The notes below the pieces were generated by a model. It made no database searches. It was not told the origin of the DNA and saw only the letters and a list, made by a program, of their open reading frames with translations. From contig JAFQJX010000143.1 in the NCBI GenBank assembly GCA_017397205.1, positions 1-11,881 of the forward strand: 11,881 bases of DNA. Direction: 5' to 3'. Below are positions 7,639 through 11,881 of this stretch, piece after piece. Source of the stretch: Clostridia bacterium (GTDB lineage Bacteria > Bacillota > Clostridia > Oscillospirales > CAG-272). The position numbers and the translations under genes are program-made. Positions within the stretch are counted from its first letter, which is position 1. Every line of letters starts with the position of its first letter.

Positions 7639-7660
7639 TCTATCTGTTTCGGTATATATT
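7632..7660 (+). promoter_or_regulatory. Rightward promoter overlapping the regulator promoter
   Basis: TTGACA (7632-7637, perfect consensus) and TATATT (7655-7660) are separated by 17 bases. Its -35 box shares five positions with the -35 box of the leftward promoter on the other strand. The transcript would start near 7667 and run about 200 bases into the YwaF-like gene; no convincing ATG-initiated small gene lies in between. Confidence 0.6.
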
Positions 7661-7796
7661 CATATAGGTGTATATTGAAGCTTTTGCCTACTATATAAGA
7701 GCGAAAGAACACAGGCAGTACAGCGCCGCTTTCTTTTTGTGGCGAGTGGGAGTTTTGGGGGAGTCTGTTTTCTCTCGTCATTTTTCGTCAATATAG

Positions 7797-7824
7797 TTGC
7801 TTTTCTCCTACCGTATGCTATAAT
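7797..7824 (+). promoter_or_regulatory. Proximal promoter of the YwaF-like gene
   Basis: A perfect TATAAT (7819-7824) has a weak TTGCTT (7797-7802) 16 bases upstream. Transcription would start near 7831, about 37 bases before the ATG. A short inverted repeat, TACAC-TT-GTGTA (7824-7835), sits at the expected start point and could be an operator. Confidence 0.6.
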
Positions 7825-7867
7825 ACACTTGTGTATACCTTTTCAACATTCATTGGAGGAACGCACT

Positions 7868-8674
7868 ATGAAAGAACTGATACGCGAGTTTTTCGGCTTC
7901 GGGCCGCAGGGCTTCACGAGGGAGCCCGAGGGCTATTTCTCCTGGCAGCACCTGACCTTTGTTACCGTCCTGATGGTGGTGATGGTGGCGCTTGCTATCT
8001 ATTTTGGAACGACGCGCCGCACGCGCGACGAACGGGCAAAGAACCGCGTCCTCATCTGGGCGGCAATTCTGATAGACGGCTTTGAGCTTGTCAAGATTGT
8101 GCTCCACTGCGTGGACGAGCGCGACCCGCTCGGCTGGCTGATTATGCTGCCGCTGTTCCTCTGCTCCATTCAACTGATTACCATTCCGCTTGCCGCCTTC
8201 ACAAAGGGCAGAGTCAAGGAGGCGTCGCTTGATTTCGTCTTTATCTTCGGGCTTCTCGGCGCCGTGCTGGGCACCTATTTTGCAGGGCAGAACTACGCCG
8301 CCTACCCCGTCCTTTCCTTTGTCAACGTGGTATCGGGCATCACGCACAGCATCTCGGGCTTTGCCTCCCTTTATATCGTGCTCTCGGGCATGGCAAGCAT
8401 GAAGCGCAAAAATCTGCCCATTATCTTCGCCATTCTCGGCGGCTTCTCGGTTGCCGCCTATCTTGCAAACGTGCTGATTGACTACAACTATATGTTCCTC
8501 GTGCGAGGGGACGGCACGCCCTACGATATCATTTTCAATATGGTAAATGGCAACCCCGTGATTTACCCCATTCTCGTGGTTGGCTCCCTCGCCCTTTACG
8601 CCGCCCTTTTCCACCTTGTGTTCCACCTCATCAAAAGCAAACCCCAAAAGGGCGCCCCTCTCTTCGAGGACTGA
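7868..8674 (+). CDS. YwaF/TMEM164-like integral membrane protein
   Basis: A 268-residue protein with about seven hydrophobic segments (roughly 28-47, 60-78, 88-110, 120-140, 146-174, 182-204, 228-254). It has no cleavable signal peptide. LPLFLC with C99, H160 in GITHS, and NVLIDYNYMFL followed by the C-terminal Y-containing segment resemble the YwaF (TIGR02206) group, which is related to eukaryotic TMEM164. TMEM164 has been reported as a cysteine-dependent phospholipid acyltransferase, so C99 is a candidate catalytic residue here, but the bacterial role is not established. The ATG at 7868 is chosen because GGAGGA (7855-7860) lies seven bases upstream and the promoter is at 7797-7824. An in-frame GTG at 7739 would precede that promoter. 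It is divergent to the small regulator. Confidence 0.72.
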   Translation: MKELIREFFGFGPQGFTREPEGYFSWQHLTFVTVLMVVMVALAIYFGTTRRTRDERAKNRVLIWAAILIDGFELVKIVLHCVDERDPLGWLIMLPLFLCSIQLITIPLAAFTKGRVKEASLDFVFIFGLLGAVLGTYFAGQNYAAYPVLSFVNVVSGITHSISGFASLYIVLSGMASMKRKNLPIIFAILGGFSVAAYLANVLIDYNYMFLVRGDGTPYDIIFNMVNGNPVIYPILVVGSLALYAALFHLVFHLIKSKPQKGAPLFED

Positions 8675-8784
8675 CACCGCTTCACCGTGCCCTTGTGCTG
8701 ACACACCCACCCGCCGGCATATCAAAAGCTACATATTTTAAAGTTCACCCGTCAACCGGGAACATAGCAAAAAGTTCACACATA

Positions 8785-8810
8785 AAAAAGCCCGCATATG
8801 CGGGCTTTTT
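8785..8810. terminator. Bidirectional terminator between convergent genes
   Basis: The perfect palindrome GCCCGCATATGCGGGC (8790-8805) is flanked by AAAAA (8785-8789) and TTTTT (8806-8810). It lies 110 bases after the YwaF-like stop and 13 bases beyond the stop of the leftward phosphoesterase gene, so it can serve both. The rest of the 8675-8823 gap holds no gene; a nine-base AAAGTTCAC occurs twice (8740, 8771). Confidence 0.9.
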
Positions 8811-8823
8811 GTTCGCATATTTG

Positions 8824-9978
8824 TTACAGCTTGGTGACGTCGCGGCCGTCAAGGGCGCCGAGGGCAATTCTCAGGGCGCGGGCGGCATTTTGCGCCTCCT
8901 CCTCGTCACCGCCGCGCATCTGAGGAATCAGCGTACGGCAGACCTCACCGCGCACGGTCATATCCCGCGCAACGCGGCTGTCGTCAAAGGCAGGCAGAGT
9001 GCGGTCCACCAGGTCAAAGACGTAAACGCCGAAGCTTTCGTTCGTCATGGTCCTGGGCACGGCAAAGCCAATGGGCGTTTTACCCGTGAGAATGACGCGG
9101 AGCGCCGTTTCCTTGCCGTAGCCGCGCTCGGAGATGACGGCGGTGATGCGGTTCAGCACCTCGTTCGGATTGTCAATGCCCGTAATATCAAACTCCTCAA
9201 TCGCGTAGCGGCGGCAGCCAAGGTCCACGCGCGCACACTCCACGCGCGCCGCACCGCCCGTGGGCGAGGGATAGAGCGTCAGGAGATTGGCACCGCCAAA
9301 GCCCGGCTCCTCGTAGCAGGAGTTTTCCAGGGCGCCGCTATGCGCATAGGTGGTTTGCGCGACACGGTGGAAGCCGTCAAACAAGCTTCCCCCGGACAGG
9401 GCGGTATAGTCGCCGCCAAACTCCCCAATCTGATTGATGCTGACGGGGGCGAGCCCCTCCTCAGCGCCCTCCGCGGCACAGCCCGCCACAAGAGAAACAC
9501 ATCCCGCAAGCGGCTCCGCCTTGCCGTCTGCAAGGGGTGCCTTCGGATAGGTTTTGTCACAAAACGCCCATGCGGTGACCGAAAAGCCCGCCTCGGGAAA
9601 ATCGTAACGGGAGGGTGCCTCCGTTTTGACAACGGTGACGTTTTCGGGCAAACGGCCGAGCGTATAAATGCTGTCGGGCGTGAGCGGATCGTGGCTACCG
9701 GGGCAAATCACGAAACGCACGGCGGGCGCGGAGGAAAATGCCGCACGCAGCATTTCCAGCGTTTCCAGCGTTGCGTAGCGGTTATCCAGAAGATTTCCGC
9801 TGATCAGCACCAGGTCCAGCTCCTGCTCCTGCGCGTACTTGACCGTCCGCAGGAAGGTGCCTCTTGCCTCGCGCCGCCGCGCTGCGCTCTGCTCCGCGGT
9901 CATGGCGGAAAAGGGGCAGTCCAAAAAAACGTCCCCCATATGCAGCACCTTGACGGGTGCGGTCCTCACTTGCTCCAT
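8824..9978 (-). CDS. SbcD/YhaO-like metallophosphoesterase with a degenerate active site
   Basis: A 384-residue protein with the layout of the calcineurin-like DNA repair exonuclease group (SbcD/Mre11/YhaO): an N-terminal KVLHMGDVFLDCPF segment, a DLVLISGNLLD segment, FVICPGSHDP, a DYTAL segment and the later YAHSGALE...YEEPGFGG region. The fold signatures remain but the metal ligands do not. DxH is D16-V-F18, GD is G61-N62, GNHD is G94-S95-H96-D97, the later lHG is V164-A165-G166, and the GHxH motif is S195-G196-G197-S198. Only D16 and H96 survive. It is therefore probably not a nuclease as it stands, while the reading frame is fully intact. The ATG at 9978 is preferred, five bases after GGAGG; the upstream TTG at 9990 is less likely. 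No SbcC/YhaN-like ATPase partner is adjacent. It is divergent to the methyltransferase. Confidence 0.75.
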   Translation of the reverse strand: MEQVRTAPVKVLHMGDVFLDCPFSAMTAEQSAARRREARGTFLRTVKYAQEQELDLVLISGNLLDNRYATLETLEMLRAAFSSAPAVRFVICPGSHDPLTPDSIYTLGRLPENVTVVKTEAPSRYDFPEAGFSVTAWAFCDKTYPKAPLADGKAEPLAGCVSLVAGCAAEGAEEGLAPVSINQIGEFGGDYTALSGGSLFDGFHRVAQTTYAHSGALENSCYEEPGFGGANLLTLYPSPTGGAARVECARVDLGCRRYAIEEFDITGIDNPNEVLNRITAVISERGYGKETALRVILTGKTPIGFAVPRTMTNESFGVYVFDLVDRTLPAFDDSRVARDMTVRGEVCRTLIPQMRGGDEEEAQNAARALRIALGALDGRDVTKL

Positions 9979-10005
9979 AGGTCCCTCCAAACGGTCTTTT
10001 TTCTC

Positions 10006-10034
10006 ATTTTATCACAACTTTTCCCCCCTTGCAA
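10006..10034 (-). promoter_or_regulatory. Leftward promoter of the phosphoesterase-like gene
   Basis: On the minus strand TTGCAA (10034-10029) and TAAAAT (10011-10006) are 17 bases apart. Transcription would start roughly 20 bases before the ATG at 9978. Confidence 0.6.
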
Positions 10035-10067
10035 GTCACTTGCGCCACCGAGAGGAAACTTTTCTTG

Positions 10068-10116
10068 ATTTTTTTAAAAAATCGGGCTTGTATTCGGGCA
10101 GAATTTATGCTACAAT
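10068..10116 (+). promoter_or_regulatory. Rightward promoter of the methyltransferase gene, with AT-rich upstream tract
   Basis: TTGTAT (10088-10093) and TACAAT (10111-10116) are separated by 17 bases. A T7-A6 tract (10069-10081) lies just upstream of the -35 box, where an UP element would bind the RNA polymerase alpha subunit. The transcript would start near 10123, giving a leader of about 40 bases. Confidence 0.65.
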
Positions 10117-10134
10117 AGTGCCACGAACAATGAA

Positions 10135-10149
10135 GCGCCCTTTGGGCGC
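10135..10149 (+). promoter_or_regulatory. Leader hairpin just before the methyltransferase ribosome site
   Basis: GCGCCC-TTT-GGGCGC forms a six-base-pair GC-only stem with a three-base loop within the predicted leader. It ends six bases before GGAGG (10156-10160), which itself is only four bases from the ATG. It has no T run and is not a terminator. It could stabilise the mRNA 5' end or limit ribosome access. Confidence 0.45.
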
Positions 10150-10164
10150 CCCTCTGGAGGACCT

Positions 10165-11637
10165 ATGTTAAAGCTGGCAGTCCGCAACACGAAAAAGCTG
10201 ATTCGCCGCTGTGCGGCGGAGAAGCAACAGCGTATCGGCCGTTTCTTTACCAAGCTGGATACCGCCCGTCTGATGGCAGGCGCCTTTTCGCCTGCTAGCA
10301 AAACGGGTGTCTATCTCCTGGACGCAGGGGCAGGCACGGGCATTCTCTCTGCCGCCGCCGTGGAGGCACTTTGCGAGATGGGCGGGGTCAAGGAGATTTA
10401 CCTGACCTGCTACGAAAACAACCCCGAATATATCCCGATGCTGGAGGACAACCTGGAGCGCATTCGCAAGAAGGCGCGCCACGATTACAAGGTCAAGCTT
10501 CGCATCACCGTGTGCGAGGAAAGCTTTCTCTTGAAGGAGCACGGAGAGGACGAGCGCTATGACCTCATTATCATGAATCCTCCCCACGAGCAAACCGAGC
10601 AGGACACCCCCGAGGCAGCAATGCTCACCGACGTGTTCAGCGGCGGCAACGAGGGGCTGGACGCCCGCTTTACCGCCCTCGGCGCCTCTCTGCTGGCAGA
10701 GGGGGGACAGCTGGTAACGGTGCTTCCCGTTGCGGGAACGACCTCCGTGTATCTGACGCCCTTCCGTCGCCACCTGTTCTCGCTTGCATATCCCGAGGCA
10801 GTTTATCTGTTCCGCCGTGACAAAACCAAGGAGCCCCTGCAAAAGCACCTCGTGCTCAAGCTTCGCCGCTCCGACAATGCCCCCGCGCAGGTTGCCCTGC
10901 ATTTCTGCGAGGACGACGGCACCCCCGAGGCAACCCACCGCCAGAACAAGCCCTACGCAGAGGTTGTGCGCGCAGAGGACGCTTCCCTGGTGCTGACGGT
11001 AGACGAAAACGAGCAGGAGATTTTGTCCCTGATTAACGCTCTGCCCTGCTCCTTTGACACCTTTCACCTGAAAATCCATACGGGGCTGACCCTGGAAACC
11101 AAATATCCGCACCTGCTGCGGGATACGCCCGTAGACGGCGCCATTCCGCTGTTGCATCCAAGATGCCTGCGGGACGGGCTGGTGTCCTTCCCCCGTCCTG
11201 GGGTCAAGGGGCAGTATATCGTGCCCGCGGCACCCTCTCTTTCTCAGCCGAACAAAAACCTCCTGCTCATCAAGCGCGCCCCCGCAAAGTCCGACAAGCG
11301 CCGCCTGATGTGCGCCGCCCACCTCGGTGGGACCATGAACTGCCGCTACATCAGCACCCATAACAAGCTCAATTACGTGGACGCCCCTGCCAACGAGCAG
11401 ATGGACCCGCCCTTCCTGTTCGGCCTGCTTGGGTATCTTTCCAGCGAGCCCGTGGACAGGTATATCCGCGTCATTTCCAAGTCCGCCTGCATCAACGCAC
11501 GTGAGCTTGCCGCCCTGCCTCTGCCCACCGCACAGCAGCTTCGCGCCATCGGTGCCAAGCTCATGTCCGTGCGCGTTTACAGGGCTGATTACTGTGACCG
11601 CGTGGTCAAGCAGCTGCTCTTTGCAGGAAAGCTGTAA
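10165..11637 (+). CDS. Solitary PstI/BsuBI-type adenine-specific DNA methyltransferase
   Basis: A 490-residue SAM-dependent methyltransferase. Motif X is GRFFT (25-29), motif I is LLDAGAGTG (51-59), E84 in CYENN fits motif II, and motif IV is N138-P-P-H141 in DLIIMNPPH. The second half, with a KIHTGLT segment (303-309), a PLLHPRCLRDG segment (328-338), a KRRL segment, an NKLNYVD segment and a C-terminal INARELAALPLP segment, matches the target-recognition half of M.PstI/M.BsuBI-like enzymes that methylate adenine N6. Most of the family has an aromatic residue (NPPY/F/W) at position 141, which stacks on the flipped adenine; histidine is unusual. No BsuBI/PstI endonuclease gene lies on either side, so it is an orphan in this window. 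The ATG at 10165 follows GGAGG. A housekeeping methylation or regulatory role is possible, but its target site is not predictable here. Confidence 0.82.
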   Translation: MLKLAVRNTKKLIRRCAAEKQQRIGRFFTKLDTARLMAGAFSPASKTGVYLLDAGAGTGILSAAAVEALCEMGGVKEIYLTCYENNPEYIPMLEDNLERIRKKARHDYKVKLRITVCEESFLLKEHGEDERYDLIIMNPPHEQTEQDTPEAAMLTDVFSGGNEGLDARFTALGASLLAEGGQLVTVLPVAGTTSVYLTPFRRHLFSLAYPEAVYLFRRDKTKEPLQKHLVLKLRRSDNAPAQVALHFCEDDGTPEATHRQNKPYAEVVRAEDASLVLTVDENEQEILSLINALPCSFDTFHLKIHTGLTLETKYPHLLRDTPVDGAIPLLHPRCLRDGLVSFPRPGVKGQYIVPAAPSLSQPNKNLLLIKRAPAKSDKRRLMCAAHLGGTMNCRYISTHNKLNYVDAPANEQMDPPFLFGLLGYLSSEPVDRYIRVISKSACINARELAALPLPTAQQLRAIGAKLMSVRVYRADYCDRVVKQLLFAGKL

Positions 11638-11656
11638 CAAAATATTGCCAAAGCCC

Positions 11657-11685
11657 TTGCATTTTGCATCGGTATATGGTATATT
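11657..11685 (+). promoter_or_regulatory. Promoter of secG
   Basis: TTGCAT (11657-11662) and TATATT (11680-11685) are 17 bases apart, placed 20 bases after the methyltransferase stop. Transcription would start near 11692, giving a leader of about 47 bases. No terminator is visible between the two genes, so readthrough from the methyltransferase gene is also possible. Confidence 0.65.
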
Positions 11686-11706
11686 TATTGTGTTAAAATA
11701 TCATTT

Positions 11707-11731
11707 GGAAGGAGTGGGGGAGCTTCCCCTA
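11707..11731 (+). promoter_or_regulatory. Structured ribosome-binding region of secG
   Basis: The only strong Shine-Dalgarno sequence, GGAAGGAG (11707-11714), ends 24 bases before the ATG at 11739. Between them TGGGGGA (11715-11721) and TCCCCTA (11725-11731) can form a seven-base-pair stem, including one G-U pair, with a three-base GCT loop. Folding would leave seven bases between the Shine-Dalgarno and the ATG, which is normal spacing. No in-frame start codon lies nearer to the Shine-Dalgarno. Confidence 0.55.
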
Positions 11732-11738
11732 CAAAACA

Positions 11739-11881
11739 ATGAGCGCATTTGAAATTGTCATGATGATTCTTCTTTTGGTCATGGGCGTTTTCCTGGTTGT
11801 GTCCATGCTCCTGCAAAAAAGCAAAAAGGGTCTGTCCAGCACCATCTCGGGTGGCATGGACACCTACTATGACCGTGACGG
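11739..11881 (+). CDS. secG: Protein translocase subunit SecG (5' part)
   Basis: The first 47 codons of a gene cut by the window edge. The product begins with a hydrophobic membrane segment (about residues 3-24, rich in I, L, M and V), then LLQKSKKGLSSTISGG, the hallmark of SecG, then DTYYDRD. SecG is a small two-helix membrane protein that associates with SecYE and aids SecA-driven export. The second helix lies beyond the window. In many Gram-positive bacteria rnr and smpB follow; that cannot be checked here. Its promoter is just upstream and its ribosome site is unusual. Confidence 0.93.
   Translation, partial: MSAFEIVMMILLLVMGVFLVVSMLLQKSKKGLSSTISGGMDTYYDRD

Larger units (their letters stand above)
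7603..7678. repeat. Four degenerate direct repeats, candidate operators
   Basis: Four related 11-base units start at 7603 (GATATATATTC), 7619 (GATATATACCT), 7652 (GTATATATTCA) and 7668 (GTGTATATTGA). The start-to-start distances are 16, 33 and 16. The first covers the -10 box of the leftward promoter, the second lies in its spacer, and the third covers the -10 box of the rightward promoter. The site around the second unit (7616-7631) is also an imperfect palindrome, six of eight pairs matching. Binding by the adjacent regulator is inferred from position. Because the units are AT-rich and degenerate, some of the similarity could be compositional. Confidence 0.45.

Noticed and set aside
7703..7738. 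A possible terminator formed by GAAAG and CTTTC before a short T run in the YwaF leader
   Set aside because: Only five base pairs close a 21-base loop, and the inner pairing is three bases. An alternative pairing of CTTTTGC (7681-7687) with GCGAAAG (7701-7707) is at least as good. Too weak to call attenuation.
7668..7799. A possible short aromatic-rich peptide starting at GTG 7668, right at the predicted start of the rightward transcript
   Set aside because: It would need leaderless translation from GTG, has no ribosome site, and lies downstream of the aromatic operon terminator, so a leader-peptide role is not supported.
8740..8779. Direct repeat AAAGTTCAC at 8740 and 8771
   Set aside because: Nine bases twice in an AT-rich gap is close to chance expectation, and no gene or promoter there explains it.
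8824..9978. Frameshift or pseudogene explanation for the phosphoesterase
   Set aside because: The frame is open throughout and the altered motifs are all in the same frame as the conserved structural segments, so the changes are substitutions. The seven-T run at the DVFLD codons does not shift the frame.
8695..10068. A 457-codon plus-strand open frame across the phosphoesterase-like gene
   Set aside because: It runs through the bidirectional terminator at 8785-8810 and across the leftward promoter, has no ribosome site, and its translation is low-complexity. The minus-strand frame shows family motifs.
10168..11640. A 490-codon open frame on the minus strand opposite the whole methyltransferase gene
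   Set aside because: Its codons align with the sense frame and it is open because the GC-rich sense gene avoids TTA, CTA and TCA in phase. The translation shows no recognisable domain, and the sense strand has the methylase motifs, promoter and ribosome site.

Overview
The window is GC-rich and densely packed. The gene families (SecG followed by an expected exoribonuclease locus, YwaF-type membrane protein, PstI/BsuBI-type methylase, strong AGGAGG ribosome sites) and the sigma-A-like promoters point to a Gram-positive Clostridia-type bacterium, plausibly a gut or anaerobic lineage. The species cannot be read from the sequence. No rRNA, tRNA, CRISPR array, insertion sequence or origin was seen, and no gene-free stretch exceeds 300 bases.

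Positions 1-7335 hold one rightward operon that encodes the whole shikimate pathway plus the branch to tyrosine. After the last ten codons of an unidentified gene come a chorismate mutase-dehydroquinate synthase fusion, chorismate synthase (aroC), a shikimate dehydrogenase-shikimate kinase fusion (aroE-aroK), type II dehydroquinase (aroQ), EPSP synthase (aroA), prephenate dehydrogenase (tyrA) and a class I DAHP synthase. Seven proteins carry nine activities, taking erythrose-4-phosphate and phosphoenolpyruvate to 4-hydroxyphenylpyruvate. Four of the junctions are 4-base GTGA/ATGA overlaps, so translation is probably coupled. A strong symmetrical hairpin ends the operon.

Positions 7366-8810 hold a small Cro/C1-type regulator on the minus strand and, divergently, a YwaF/TMEM164-like membrane protein. 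The AT-rich gap between them contains two near-consensus promoters on opposite strands whose -35 boxes overlap. Four short degenerate repeats are laid over this region, which looks like an autoregulated switch. A bidirectional terminator follows the membrane protein.

Positions 8824-11637 hold a second divergent pair: a SbcD/YhaO-like metallophosphoesterase (minus strand) that has lost nearly all metal ligands, and a solitary PstI/BsuBI-type adenine methyltransferase (plus strand) with an altered catalytic motif (NPPH). Each has its own promoter. The window ends in the start of secG, whose Shine-Dalgarno sequence is separated from the ATG by a hairpin that would restore normal spacing when folded.

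The points most worth a second look are the apparently dead phosphoesterase, the NPPH methylase beside it, the mutase-AroB fusion, the overlapping divergent promoters and the structured secG ribosome site.
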